64,000 nucleotides of DNA, from NCBI GenBank assembly GCA_963920705.1, contig OY987240.1:3416501-3480500 (forward strand). Direction: 5' to 3'. The position numbers and the translations under genes were made by a program. The notes below the pieces were generated by a model. The model was given only the letters and a program-made list of their open reading frames with translations, searched no databases and was not told the origin of the DNA. The DNA comes from Odiellus spinosus. Taxonomy: Eukaryota > Arthropoda > Arachnida > Opiliones > Phalangiidae. Shown here in pieces: positions 14,244-28,924 of the stretch (its first letter is position 1; every line of letters starts with the position of its first letter).

Positions 14244-16816
14244 TTGGTTCGAAAAACATCATTCGAAAAACATCATTCGAAAAACATCATTCGAAAAACA
14301 TCATTCGAAAAACATCATTCGAAAAACATCATTCGAAAAACATCATTCGAAAAACATCATTCGAAAAACATCATTCGAAAAACATCATTCGAAAAACATC
14401 ATTCGAAAAACATCAATCGAAAAACATCAATCGAAAAACTTGATTCGAAAAACTTGATTCGAAAAACATCATTCGAAAAACATCATTCGAAAAACATCAT
14501 TCGAAAAACATCATTCGAAAAACATCATTCGAAAAACATCATTCGAAAAACATCATTCGAAAAACATCATTCGAAAAACATCATTCGAAAATCATCATTC
14601 GAAAAACATCATTCGAAAAACATCATTCGAAAAACATGATTCGAAAAACATCACTCGAAAAACATCATTCGAAAAACATCATTCGAAAAACATGATTCGA
14701 AAAACATCATTCGAAAAACATCAATCGAAAAACTTGATTGGAAAAACTTGATTCGAAAAACATCATTCGAAAAACATGATTCGAAAAACATCATTCGAAA
14801 AACATCATTCGAAAAACATCAATCGAAAAACATCAATCGAAAAACATCAATCGAAAAACATCATTCGAAAAACTTGATTCGAAAAACATCATTCGAAAAA
14901 CATCATTCGAAAAACATCATTCGAAAAACATCATTCGAAAAACATCATTCGAAAAACATCATTCGAAAAATGTCATTCGAAAAACATCATTCGAAAAACA
15001 TGATTCGAAAAACATCATTCGAAAAACATCATTCGAAAAACATCATTCAAAAAACATCATTCGAAAAACATCATTCGAAAAACATCATTCGAAAAACATC
15101 AATCGAAAAACTTGATTCGAAAAACATCATTCGAAAAACATCATTCGAAAAACATCATTCGAAAAACATCATTCGAAAAACTTCATTCGAAAAACATCAT
15201 TCGAAAAACATCATTCGAAAAACATGATTCGAAAAACATCATTCGAAAAACATCATTCGAAAAACATCAATCGAAAAACATCAATCGAAAAACTTGATTC
15301 AAAAAAATTGATTCGAAAACCATGATTCGAAAAACATCATTCGAAAAACATCATTCGAAAAACATGATTCGAAAAACATGATTCGAAAAACATCATTCGA
15401 AAAACATCAATCGAAAAACATCAATCGAAAAACATCATTCGAAAAACATCAATCGAAAAACTTGATTGGAAAAACTTGATTCGAAAAACATCATTCGAAA
15501 AACATGATTCGAAAAACATCATTCGAAAAACATCATTCGAAAAACATCATTCGAAAAACATCAATCGAAAAACATCAATCGAAAAACTTGATTCGAAAAA
15601 CTTGATTCGAAAAACATGATTCGAAAAAAATCATTCGAAAAACATGATTCGAAAAACATCATTCGAAAAACATCATTCGAAAAACATCATTCAAAAAAGA
15701 TCATTCGAAAAACATCATTCGAAAAACATCATTCGAAAATCATCATTCGAAAAACATCATTCGAAAAACATCATTCGAAAAACATCATTCGAAAAACATG
15801 ATTCGAAAAACATCATTCGAAAAACATCATTCGAAAAACATGATTCGAAAAACATGATTCGAAAAACATCATTCGAAAAACATCAATCGAAAAACATTAA
15901 TCGAAAAACATCATTCGAAAAACATTTTTCGAAAAACATCATTCGAAAAACATCATTCGAAAAACATCATTCGAAAAACATTATAAGAAAAACATAATTC
16001 GAAAAACATCATTCGAAAAACATCATTCGAAAAACATCATTCGAAAAACATCAATCGAAAAACTTGATTCGAAAAACATCATTCGAAAAACATGATTCGA
16101 AAAACATCATTCGAAAAACATCATTCGAAAAACATCATTCGAAAAACATCATTCGAAAAACATTATAAGAAAAAAATAATTCGAAAAACATCATTCGAAA
16201 AACATCATTCGAAAAACATCTTTCGAAAAACATCAATCGAAAAACTTGATTCGAAAAACATCATTCGAAAAACATGATTCGAAAAACATCATTCGAAAAA
16301 CATCATTCGAAAAACATCAATCGAAAAACATCAATCGAAAAACATCAATCGAAAAACATCATTCGAAAAACTTGATTCGAAAAACATCATTCGAAAAACA
16401 TCATTCGAAAAACATGATTCGAAAAACATGATTCGAAAAACATCATTCGAAAACCATCATTCGAAAAACCTCATTCGAAAAACGTCATTCGAAAAAATTC
16501 ATTCTAAAAACATCATTCGAAAAACATCATTCGAAATACATCATTCGAAAAACATTATTCGAAAAACATGATTCGAAAAACATCATTCGAAAAACATCAT
16601 TCGAAAAACATTCGAAAAACATCATTCGAAAAACATCATTCGAAAAACATCATTCGAAAAACATCATTCTAAAAATATCATTCGAAAAACATCATTCGAA
16701 AAACACCATTCGAAATACATCATTCGAAAAACATCATTCGAAAAGCATCATTCGAAAAACATCATTCGAAAAACATCATTCGAAAAACATCATTCGAAAA
16801 ACATCAATCGAAAAAT
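14244..16816 (+). repeat. HOR copy, 2,573 bp, C2 type
   Basis: Length 183 x 14 + 11. The V run is 11 monomers. It holds the AAATGTC module near 14967, the AGATC unit (GATC at 15699), CATTATAAG units near 15980 and 16160, and the 11-bp monomer at 16610. Private changes include CATTAATCG near 15897 and AACGTC near 16482. Confidence 0.8.
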
Positions 16817-18885
16817 TTGGTTCGAAAAACATCATTCGAAAAACATCATTCGAAAAACATCATTCGAAAAACATCATTCGAAAAACATCATTCGAAAAAC
16901 ATCATTCGAAAAACATCAATCGAAAAACATCAATCGAAAAACTTGATTCGAAAAACTTGATTCGAAAAACATCATTCGAAAAACATCATTCGAAAAACAT
17001 GATTCGAAAAACATCATTCGAAAAACATCATTCGAAAAACATCATTCGAAAAACATCATTCGAAAAACATCATTCGAAAAACATCATTCAAAAAACATCA
17101 TTCGAAAAACATCATTCGAAAAACATCATTCGAAAAACATCAATCGAAAAACTTGATTCGAAAAACATCATTCGAAAAACATCATTCGAAAAACATCATT
17201 CGAAAAACATCATTCGAAAAACTTCATTCGAAAAACATCATTCGAAAAACATCATTCGAAAAACATGATTCGAAAAACATCATTCGAAAAACATCATTCG
17301 AAAAACATCAATCGAAAAACATCAATCGAAAAACTTGATTCAAAAAACTTGATTCGAAAAACATGATTCGAAAAACATCATTCGAAAAACATCATTCGAA
17401 AAACATCATTCGAAAAACATCATTCGAAAAACATCATTCGAAAATCATCATTCGAAAAACATCATTCGAAAAACATCATTCGAAAAACATCATTCGAAAA
17501 ACATGATTCGAAAAACATCACTCGAAAAACATCATTCGAAAAACATCATTCGAAAAACATGATTCGAAAAACATCATTCGAAAAACATCAATCGAAAAAC
17601 TTGATTGGAAAAACTTGATTCGAAAAACATCATTCGAAAAACATGATTCGAAAAACATCATTCGAAAAACATCATTCGAAAAACATCATTCGAAAAACAT
17701 CAATCGAAAAACATCAATCGAAAAACTTGATTCGAAAAACTTGATTCGAAAAACATGATTCGAAAAACATCATTCGAAAAACATGATTCGAAAAACATCA
17801 TTCGAAAAACATCATTCGAAAAACATGATTCGAAAAACATCATTCGAAAAACATCATTCGAAAAACATGATTCGAAAAACATCATTCGAAAAACATCATT
17901 CGAAAAACATGATTCGAAAAACATGATTCGAAAAACATCATTCGAAAAACATCAATCGAAAAACATCAATCGAAAAACATCATTCGAAAAACATTTTTCG
18001 AAAAACATCATTCGAAAAACATCATTCGAAAAACATCATTCGAAAAACATTATAAGAAAAACATAATTCGAAAAACATCATTCGAAAAACATCATTCGAA
18101 AAACATCATTCGAAAAACATCAATCGAAAAACTTGATTCGAAAAACATCATTCGAAAAACATGATTCGAAAAACATCATTCGAAAAACATCATTCGAAAA
18201 ACATCATTCGAAAAACATTATAAGAAAAAAATAATTCGAAAAACATCATTCGAAAAACATCATTCGAAAAACATCTTTCGAAAAACATCAATCGAAAAAC
18301 TTGATTCGAAAAACATCATTCGAAAAACATGATTCGAAAAACATCATTCGAAAAACATCATTCGAAAAACATCAATCGAAAAACATCAATCGAAAAACAT
18401 CAATCGAAAAACATCATTCGAAAAACTTGATTCGAAAAACATCATTCGAAAAACATCATTCGAAAAACATGATTCGAAAAACATGATTCGAAAAACATCA
18501 TTCGAAAACCATCATTCGAAAAACCTCATTCGAAAAACATCATTCGAAAAAATTCATTCTAAAAACATCATTCGAAAAACATCATTCGAAATACATCATT
18601 CGAAAAACATTATTCGAAAAACATGATTCGAAAAACATCATTCGAAAAACATCATTCGAAAAACATTCGAAAAACATCATTCGAAAAACATCATTCGAAA
18701 AACATCATTCGAAAAACATCATTCTAAAAATATCATTCGAAAAACATCATTCGAAAAACACCATTCGAAATACATCATTCGAAAAACATCATTCGAAAAG
18801 CATCATTCGAAAAACATCATTCGAAAAACATCATTCGAAAAACATCATTCGAAAAACATCATTCGAAAAACATCAATCGAAAAAT
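16817..18885 (+). repeat. HOR copy, 2,069 bp, C2 type, shortest V run
   Basis: Only 6 consensus monomers follow V, the shortest run seen. From about 16918 the sequence is repeated 3,735-3,819 bp downstream. At 17755-17924 the usual AGATC segment is replaced by D monomers at every third position. The 11-bp monomer is at 18665. The length is 147 x 14 + 11. Confidence 0.8.
17755..17924 (+). repeat. 42-bp sub-repeat (D-H-H) inside the satellite
   Basis: CATGATTCG monomers recur at every third position (about 17779, 17825, 17867, 17909), each followed by two consensus monomers, replacing the AGATC-bearing segment found here in related copies. The three-monomer spacing also removes minus-strand stops in one frame, which is why a reverse open frame appears over this stretch. 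Confidence 0.75.
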
Positions 18886-21800
18886 TTGGTTCGAAAAACA
18901 TCATTCGAAAAACATCATTCGAAAAACATCATTCGAAAAACATCATTCGAAAAACATCATTCGAAAAACATCATTCGAAAAACATCATTCGAAAAACATC
19001 ATTCGAAAAACATCATTCGAAAAACATCATTCGAAAAACATCATTCGAAAAACATCAATCGAAAAACATCAATCGAAAAACTTGATTCGAAAAACTTGAT
19101 TCGAAAAACATCATTCGAAAAACATCATTCGAAAAACATGATTCGAAAAACATCATTCGAAAAACATCATTCGAAAAACATCATTCGAAAAACATCATTC
19201 GAAAAACATCATTCGAAAAACATCATTCGAAAATCATCATTCGAAAAACATCATTCGAAAAACATCATTCGAAAAACATCATTCGAAAAACATGATTCGA
19301 AAAACATCACTCGAAAAACATCATTCGAAAGACATCATTCGAAAAACATGATTCGAAAAACATCATTCGAAAAATATCAATCGAAAAACTTGATTGGAAA
19401 AACTTGATTCGAAAAACATCATTCGAAAAACATGATTCGAAAATCATCATTCGAAAAACATCATTCGAAAAACATCAATCGAAAAACATCAATCGAAAAA
19501 CATCAATCGAAAAACATCATTCGAAAAACTTGATTCGAAAAACATCATTCAAAAAACATCATTCGAAAAACATCATTCGAAAACCATCATTCGAAAAACA
19601 TCATTCGAAAAACATCATTCGAAAAATGTCATTCGAAAAACATCATTCGAAAAACATGATTCGAAAAACATCATTCGAAAAACATCATTCGAAAAACATC
19701 ATTCAAAAAACATCATTCGAAAAACATCATTCGAAAAACATCATTCGAAAAACATCAATCGAAAAACTTGATTCGAAAAACATCATTCGAAAAACATCAT
19801 TCGAAAAACATCATTCGAAAAACATCATTCGAAAAACATCATTCGAAAAACATCATTCGAAAAATGTCATTCGAAAAACATCATTCGAAAAACATGATTC
19901 GAAAAACATCATTCGAAAAACATCATTCGAAAAACATCATTCAAAAAACATCATTCGAAAAACATCATTCGAAAAACATCATTCGAAAAACATCAATCGA
20001 AAAACTTGATTCGAAAAACATCATTCGAAAAACATCATTCGAAAAACATCATTCGAAAAACATCATTCGAAAAACTTCATTCGAAAAACATCATTCGAAA
20101 AACATCATTCGAAAAACATGATTCGAAAAACATCATTCGAAAAACATCATTCGAAAAACATCAATCGAAAAACATCAATCGAAAAACTTGATTCAAAAAA
20201 CTTGATTCGAAAAACATGATTCGAAAAACATCAATCGAAAAACTTGATTCGAAAAACATCATTCGAAAAACATCATTCGAAAAATATCATTCGAAAAACC
20301 TCATTCGAAAAACATCATTCGAAAAACATCATTCGAAAAACATCATTCGAAAAACATCATTCGAAAAACATGATTCGAAAAACATCATTCGAAAAACATC
20401 ATTCGAAAAACATCATTCGAAAAACATCATTCGAAAAACATCATTCGAAAAACATCATTCGAAAAACATCATTCGAAAAACATCATTCGAAAAACATCAT
20501 TCGAAAATCATCATTCGAAAAACATCATTCGAAAAATATCATTCGAAAAACATCATTCGAAAAACATCATTCGAAAAACATCATTCGAAAAACATCATTC
20601 GAAAAACATCATTCGAAAAACATCATTCGAAAAACATCATTCGAAAAACATCAATCGAAAAACATCAATCGAAAAACTTGATTCGAAAAACTTGATTCGA
20701 AAAACATCATTCGAAAAACATCATTCGAAAAACATGATTCGAAAAACATCATTCGAAAAACATCATTCGAAAAACATCATTCGAAAAACATCATTCGAAA
20801 AACATCATTCGAAAAACATCATTCAAAAAACATCATTCGAAAAACATCATTCGAAAAACATCATTCGAAAAACATCAATCGAAAAACTTGATTCGAAAAA
20901 CATCATTCGAAAAACATCATTCGAAAAACATCATTCGAAAAACATCATTCGAAAAACTTCATTCGAAAAACATCATTCGAAAAACATCATTCGAAAAACA
21001 TGATTCGAAAAACATCATTCGAAAAACATCATTCGAAAAACATCAATCGAAAAACATCAATCGAAAAACTTGATTCAAAAAACTTGATTCGAAAAACATG
21101 ATTCGAAAAACATCATTCGAAAAACATCATTCGAAAAACATCATTCGAAAAACATCATTCGAAAAACATCATTCGAAAATCATCATTCGAAAAACATCAT
21201 TCGAAAAACATCATTCGAAAAACATCATTCGAAAAACATGATTCGAAAAACATCACTCGAAAAACATCATTCGAAAAACATCATTCGAAAAACATGATTC
21301 GAAAAACATCATTCGAAAAACATCAATCGAAAAACTTGATTGGAAAAACTTGATTCGAAAAACATCATTCGAAAAACATGATTCGAAAAACATCATTCGA
21401 AAAACATCATTCGAAAAACATCATTCGAAAAACATCAATCGAAAAACATCAATCGAAAAACTTGATTCGAAAAACTTGAATCGAAAAACATGATTCGAAA
21501 AACATCATTCGAAAAACATGATTCGAAAAACATCATTCGAAAAACATCATTCGAAAAACATCATTCAAAAAAGATCATTCGAAAAACATCATTCGAAAAA
21601 CATCATTCGAAAATCATCATTCGAAAAACATCATTCGAAAAACATCATTCGAAAAACATCATTTGAAAAACATGATTCGAAAAACATCATTCGAAAAACA
21701 TCATTCGAAAAACATGATTCGAAAAACATGATTCGAAAAACATCATTCGAAAAACATCAATCGAAAAACATCAATCGAAAAACATCATTCGAAAAACATT

Positions 21801-22690
21801 TTTCGAAAAACATCATTCGAAAAACATCATTCGAAAAACATCATTCGAAAAACATCATTCGAAAAACATTATAAGAAAAACATAATTCGAAAAACATCAT
21901 TCGAAAAACATCATTCGAAAAACATCATTCGAAAAACATCAATCGAAAAACTTGATTCGAAAAACATCATTCGAAAAACATGATTCGAAAAACATCATTC
22001 GAAAAACATCATTCGAAAAACATCATTCGAAAAACATTATAAGAAAAAAATAATTCGAAAAACATCATTCGAAAAACATCATTCGAAAAACATCTTTCGA
22101 AAAACATCAATCGAAAAACTTGATTCGAAAAACATCATTCGAAAAACATGATTCGAAAAACATCATTCGAAAAACATCATTCGAAAAACATCAATCGAAA
22201 AACATCAATCGAAAAACATCAATCGAAAAACATCATTCGAAAAACTTGATTCGAAAAACATCATTCGAAAAACATCATTCGAAAAACATGATTCGAAAAA
22301 CATGATTCGAAAAACATCATTCGAAAACCATCATTCGAAAAACCTCATTCGAAAAACATCATTCGAAAAAATTCATTCTAAAAACATCATTCGAAAAACA
22401 TCATTCGAAATACATCATTCGAAAAACATTATTCGAAAAACATGATTCGAAAAACATCATTCGAAAAACATCATTCGAAAAACATTCGAAAAACATCATT
22501 CGAAAAACATCATTCGAAAAACATCATTCGAAAAACATCATTCTAAAAATATCATTCGAAAAACATCATTCGAAAAACACCATTCGAAATACATCATTCG
22601 AAAAACATCATTCGAAAAGCATCATTCGAAAAACATCATTCGAAAAACATCATTCGAAAAACATCATTCGAAAAACATCAATCGAAAAAT
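18886..22690 (+). repeat. HOR copy, 3,805 bp, lengthened, C2 type
   Basis: The longest V-to-V interval with both ends exact (271 x 14 + 11) that does not span a lost landmark. The extra length comes from repeated middle modules: AAATGTC appears near 19625 and 19863, and the CTTCATTCG block recurs near 20074 and 20957. The 11-bp monomer is at 22484 and the GATC site at 21573. Confidence 0.8.
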
Positions 22691-25358
22691 TTGGTTCGAA
22701 AAACATCATTCGAAAAACATCATTCGAAAAACATCATTCGAAAAACATCATTCGAAAAACATCATTCGAAAAACATCATTCGAAAAACATCATTCGAAAA
22801 ACATCATTCGAAAAACATCATTCGAAAAACATCATTCGAAAAACATCATTCGAAAAACATCATTCGAAAAACATCAATCGAAAAACATCAATCGAAAAAC
22901 TTGATTCGAAAAACTTGATTCGAAAAACATCATTCGAAAAACATCATTCGAAAAACATGATTCGAAAAACATCATTCGAAAAACATCATTCGAAAAACAT
23001 CATTCGAAAAACATCATTCGAAAAACATCATTCGAAAAACATCATTCGAAAATCATCATTCGAAAAACATCATTCGAAAAACATCATTCGAAAAACATCA
23101 TTCGAAAAACATGATTCGAAAAACATCACTCGAAAAACATCATTCGAAAAACATCATTCGAAAAACATGATTCGAAAAACATCATTCGAAAAATATCAAT
23201 CGAAAAACTTGATTGGAAAAACTTGATTCGAAAAACATCATTCGAAAAACATGATTCGAAAAACATCATTCGAAAAACATCATTCGAAAAACATCAATCG
23301 AAAAACATCAATCGAAAAACATCAATCGAAAAACATCATTCGAAAAACTTGATTCGAAAAACATCATTCAAAAAACATCATTCGAAAAACATCATTCGAA
23401 AACCATCATTCGAAAAACATCATTCGAAAAACATCATTCGAAAAATGTCATTCGAAAAACATCATTCGAAAAACATGATTCGAAAAACATCATTCGAAAA
23501 ACATCATTCGAAAAACATCATTCAAAAAACATCATTCGAAAAACATCATTCGAAAAACATCATTCGAAAAACATCAATCGAAAAACTTGATTCGAAAAAC
23601 ATCATTCGAAAAACATCATTCGAAAAACATCATTCGAAAAACATCATTCGAAAAACATCATTCGAAAAACATCATTCGAAAAATGTCATTCGAAAAACAT
23701 CATTCGAAAAACATGATTCGAAAAACATCATTCGAAAAACATCATTCGAAAAACATCATTCAAAAAACATCATTCGAAAAACATCATTCGAAAAACATCA
23801 TTCGAAAAACATCAATCGAAAAACTTGATTCGAAAAACATCATTCGAAAAACATCATTCGAAAAACATCATTCGAAAAACATCATTCGAAAAACTTCATT
23901 CGAAAAACATCATTCGAAAAACATCATTCGAAAAACATGATTCGAAAAACATCATTCGAAAAACATCATTCGAAAAACATCAATCGAAAAACATCAATCG
24001 AAAAACTTGATTCAAAAAACTTGATTCGAAAAACATGATTCGAAAAACATCAATCGAAAAACTTGATTCGAAAAACATCATTCGAAAAACATCATTCGAA
24101 AAACATCATTCGAAAAACCTCATTCGAAAAACATCATTCGAAAAACATCATTCGAAAAACATCATTCGAAAAACATCATTCGAAAAACATCATTCGAAAA
24201 ACATCATTCGAAAAACATCATTCGAAAAACATCATTCGAAAAACATCATTCGAAAAACATCATTCGAAAAACATCATTCGAAAATCATCATTCGAAAAAC
24301 ATCATTCGAAAAATATCATTCGAAAAACATCATTCGAAAAACATCATTCGAAAAACATCATTCGAAAATCATCATTCGAAAAACATCATTCGAAAAACAT
24401 CATTCGAAAAACATCATTCGAAAAACATGATTCGAAAAACATCACTCGAAAAACATCATTCGAAAAAAATCAATCGAAAAACTTGATTCGAAAAACTTGA
24501 TTCGAAAAACATCATTCGAAAAACATGATTCGAAAAACATCATTCGAAAAACATTCGAAAAACATCAATCGAAAAACATCAATCGAAAAACATCAATCGA
24601 AAAACATCATTCGAAAAACATCATTCGAAAATCATAATTCTAAAAACATCATTCGAAAAACATCATTCGAAAAACATCATTCGAAAAACATTATTCGAAA
24701 AACATCACTCGAAAAACATCATTCGAAAAACATGATTCGAAAAACATGATTCGAAAAACATCTTTCGAAAAACATCAATCGAAAAACTTGATTCGAAAAA
24801 CATCATTCGAAAAACATGATTCGAATAACATCATTCGAAAAACATCATTCGAAAAACATCAATCGAAAAACATCAATCGAAAAACATCAATCGAAAAACA
24901 TCATTCGAAAAACTTGATTCGAAAAACATCATTCGAAAAACATCATTCGAAAAACATGATTCGAAAAACATGATTCGAAAAACATCATTCGAAAACCATC
25001 ATTCGAAAAACCTCATTCGAAAAACATCATTCGAAAAAATTCATTCTAAAAACATCATTCGAAAAACATCATTCGAAATACATCATTCGAAAAACATTAT
25101 TCGAAAAACATGATTCGAAAAACATCATTCGAAAAACATCATTCGAAAAACATTCGAAAAACATCATTCGAAAAACATCATTCGAAAAACATCATTCGAA
25201 AAACATCATTCTAAAAATATCATTCGAAAAACATCATTCAAAAAACACCATTCGAAATACATCATTCGAAAAACATCATTCGAAAAGCATCATTCGAAAA
25301 ACATCATTCGAAAAACATCATTCGAAAAACATCATTCGAAAAACATCAATCGAAAAAT
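22691..25358 (+). repeat. HOR copy, 2,668 bp, C2 type with two 11-bp monomers
   Basis: Length 189 x 14 + 22. It follows 18886-22690 at a shift of about 3,819 bp up to roughly 24345, then enters the block at 24525. It carries the usual lead-in 11-mer at 25152 and a second one at 24553 in a different context. Private changes include ATTCTAAA near 24638 and CGAATAAC near 24824. Confidence 0.8.
24553..24563 (+). repeat. 11-bp monomer in a different context
   Basis: The same three-base shortening as the lead-in 11-mers, but located just before QQQ in the 24525 block. The other copies of this block have a normal 14-bp monomer here, so this is an independent event. Confidence 0.8.
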
Positions 25359-28112
25359 TTGGTTCGAAAAACATCATTCGAAAAACATCATTCGAAAAAC
25401 ATCATTCGAAAAACATCATTCGAAAAACATCATTCGAAAAACATCATTCGAAAAACATCATTCGAAAAACATCATTCGAAAAACATCATTCGAAAAACAT
25501 CATTCGAAAAACATCATTCGAAAAACATCATTCGAAAAACATCATTCGAAAAACATCATTCGAAAAACATCATTCGAAAAACATCATTCGAAAAACATCA
25601 ATCGAAAAACTTGATTCGAAAAACTTGATTCGAAAAACATCATTCGAAAAACATCATTCGAAAAACATGATTCGAAAAACATCATTCGAAAAACATCATT
25701 CGAAAAACATCATTCGAAAAACATCAACGAAAAACATCATTCGAAAAACATCATTCGAAAATCATCATTCGAAAAACATCATTCGAAAAACATCATTCGA
25801 AAAACATGATTCGAAAAACATCACTCGAAAAACATCATTCGAAAAACATCATTCGAAAAACATGATTCGAAAAACATCATTCGAAAAACATCAATCGAAA
25901 AACTTGATTGGAAAAACTTGATTCGAAAAACATCATTCGAAAAACATGATTCGAAAAACATCATTCGAAAAACATCATTCGAAAAACATCAATCGAAAAA
26001 CATCAATCGAAAAACATCAATCGAAAAACATCATTCGAAAAACTTGATTCGAAAAACATCATTCGAAAAACATCAATCGAAAAACATCAATCGAAAAACA
26101 TCAATCGAAAAACATCATTCGAAAAACTTGATTCGAAAAACATCATTCGAAAAACATCATTCGAAAAACATCATTCGAAAACCATCATTCGAAAAACATC
26201 ATTCGAAAAACATCCTTCGAAAAATGTCATTCGAAAAACATCATTCGAAAAACATGATTCGAAAAACATCATTCGAAAAACATCATTCGAAAAACATCAT
26301 TCAAAAAACATCATTCGAAAAACATCATTCGAAAAACATCATTCGAAAAACATCAATCGAAAAACTTGATTCGAAAAACATCATTCGAAAAACATCATTC
26401 GAAAAACATCATTCGAAAAACATCATTCGAAAAACTTCATTCGAAAAACATCATTCGAAAAACATCATTCGAAAAACATGATTCGAAAAACATCATTCGA
26501 AAAACATCATTCGAAAAACATCAATCGAAAAACATCAATCGAAAAACTTGATTCAAAAAACTTGATTCGAAAAACATGATTCGAAAAACATCATTCGAAA
26601 AACATCATTCGAAAAACATCATTCGAAAAACATCATTCGAAAAACATCATTCGAAAATCATCATTCGAAAAACATCATTCGAAAAACATCATTCGAAAAA
26701 CATCATTCGAAAAACATGATTCGAAAAACATCACTCGAAAAACATCATTCGAAAAACATCATTCGAAAAACATGATTCGAAAAACATCATTCGAAAAACA
26801 TCAATCGAAAAACTTGATTGGAAAAACTTGATTCGAAAAACATCATTCGAAAAACATGATTCGAAAAACATCATTCGAAAAACATCATTCGAAAAACATC
26901 ATTCGAAAAACATCAATCGAAAAACATCAATCGAAAAACTTGATTCGAAAAACTTGATTCGAAAAACATGATTCGAAAAACATCATTCGAAAAACATGAT
27001 TCGAAAAACATCATTCGAAAAACATCATTCGAAAAACATCATTCGAAAAAGATCATTCGAAAAACATCATTCGAAAAACATCATTCGAAAATCATCATTC
27101 GAAAAACATCATTCGAAAAACATCATTCGAAAAACATGATTCGAAAAACATGATTCGAAAAACATCATTCGAAAAACATCAATCGAAAAACATCAATCGA
27201 AAAACATCATTCGAAAAACATTTTTCGAAAAACATCATTCGAAAAACATCATTCGAAAAACATCATTCGAAAAACATTATAAGAAAAACATAATTCGAAA
27301 AACATCATTCGAAAAACATCATTCGAAAAACATCATTCGAAAAACATCAATCGAAAAACTTGATTCGAAAAACATCATTCGAAAAACATGATTCGAAAAA
27401 CATCATTCGAAAAACATCATTCGAAAAACATCATTCGAAAAACATCATTCGAAAAACATTATAAGAAAAACATAATTCGAAAAACATCATTCGAAAAACA
27501 TCATTCGAAAAACATCTTTCGAAAAACATCAATCGAAAAACTTGATTCGAAAAACATCATTCGAAAAACATGATTCGAAAAACCTCATTCGAAAAACATC
27601 ATTCGAAAAACATCAATCGAAAAACATCAATCGAAAAACATCAATCGAAAAACATCATTCGAAAAACTTGATTCGAAAAACATCATTCGAAAAACATCAT
27701 TCGAAAAACATGATTCGAAAAACATGATTCGAAAAACATCATTCGAAAACCATCATTCGAAAAACCTCATTCGAAAAACATCATTCGAAAAAATTCATTC
27801 TAAAAACATCATTCGAAAAACATCATTCGAAATACATCATTCGAAAAACATTATTCGAAAAACATGATTCGAAAAACATCATTCGAAAAACATCATTCGA
27901 AAAACATTCGAAAAACATCATTCGAAAAACATCATTCGAAAAACATCATTCGAAAAACATCATTCTAAAAATATCATTCGAAAAACATCATTCGAAAAAC
28001 ACCATTCGAAATACATCATTCGAAAAACATCATTCGAAAAGCATCATTCGAAAAACATCATTCGAAAAACATCATTCGAAAAACATCATTCGAAAAACAT
28101 CAATCGAAAAAT
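25359..28112 (+). repeat. HOR copy, 2,754 bp, C2 type
   Basis: A near full-length copy: 195 x 14 + 11 + 13. Sixteen consensus monomers follow V, then a single Q instead of two. A 13-bp monomer lies at 25726 and the 11-bp monomer at 27906. The QQQ-H-L block is doubled near 25990-26120. The GATC site is at 27051. Confidence 0.8.
25726..25738 (+). repeat. 13-bp monomer
   Basis: AACGAAAAACATC: one T is missing before the CG. It is private to this copy. Confidence 0.85.
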
Positions 28113-28924
28113 TTGGTTCGAAAAACATCATTCGAAAAACATCATTCGAAAAACATCATTCGAAAAACATCATTCGAAAAACATCATTCGAAAAACATCA
28201 TTCGAAAAACATCATTCGAAAAACATCATTCGAAAAACATCATTCGAAAAACATCATTCGAAAAACATCATTCGAAAAACATCATTCGAAAAACATCATT
28301 CGAAAAACATCATTCGAAAAACATCAATCGAAAAACATCAATCGAAAAACTTGATTCGAAAAACTTGATTCGAAAAACATCATTCGAAAAACATCATTCG
28401 AAAAACATGATTAAAAAAACATCATTCGAAAAACATCATTCGAAAAACATCATTCGAAAAACATCATTCGAAAAACATCATTCGAAAAACATCATTTGAA
28501 AATCATCATTCGAAAAACATCATTCGAAAAACATCATTCGAAAAACATCATTCGAAAAACATGATTCGAAAAACATCACTCGAAAAACATCATTCGAAAA
28601 ACATCATTCGAAAAACATGATTCGAAAAACATCATTCGAAAAACATCAATCGAAAAACTTGATTGGAAAAACTTGATTCGAAAAACATCATTCGAAAAAC
28701 ATGATTCGAAAAACATCATTCGAAAAACATCATTCGAAAATCATCATTCGAAAAACATCATTCGAAAAACATCATTCGAAAAACATCATTCGAAAAACAT
28801 GATTCGAAAAACACCATTCGAAATACATCATTCGAAAAACATCATTCGAAAAGCATCATTCGAAAAACATCATTCGAAAAACATCATTCGAAAAACATCA
28901 TTCGAAAAACATCAATCGAAAAAT
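28113..28924 (+). repeat. Short HOR copy, 812 bp, C3 type
   Basis: Only 58 monomers. After 14 consensus monomers and QQLL it passes the ATTTGAAA unit at 28494, then a D monomer joined directly to CACCATTCG near 28800. All of the middle modules and the front of the lead-in are missing, so this looks like a deletion derivative. Confidence 0.8.

Larger units (their letters stand above)
16860..24345 (+). repeat. Tandem duplication, period about 3.74-3.82 kb
   Basis: QQLL at 16918 pairs with 20653, and 17153 with 20888 (3,735 bp). After the segment that differs at 17.75 kb the shift becomes 3,819 bp (18301/22120, 19404/23223, 20216/24035), with 3,805 bp at V (18886/22691). The match ends near 24345. 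Confidence 0.75.

Noticed and set aside
17700-17924. Reverse-strand open frame of 74 residues
   Set aside because: Explained by D monomers spaced every 42 bp, which remove the usual reverse TGA codons. It is not seen in the partner copy of the 3.8-kb duplication.
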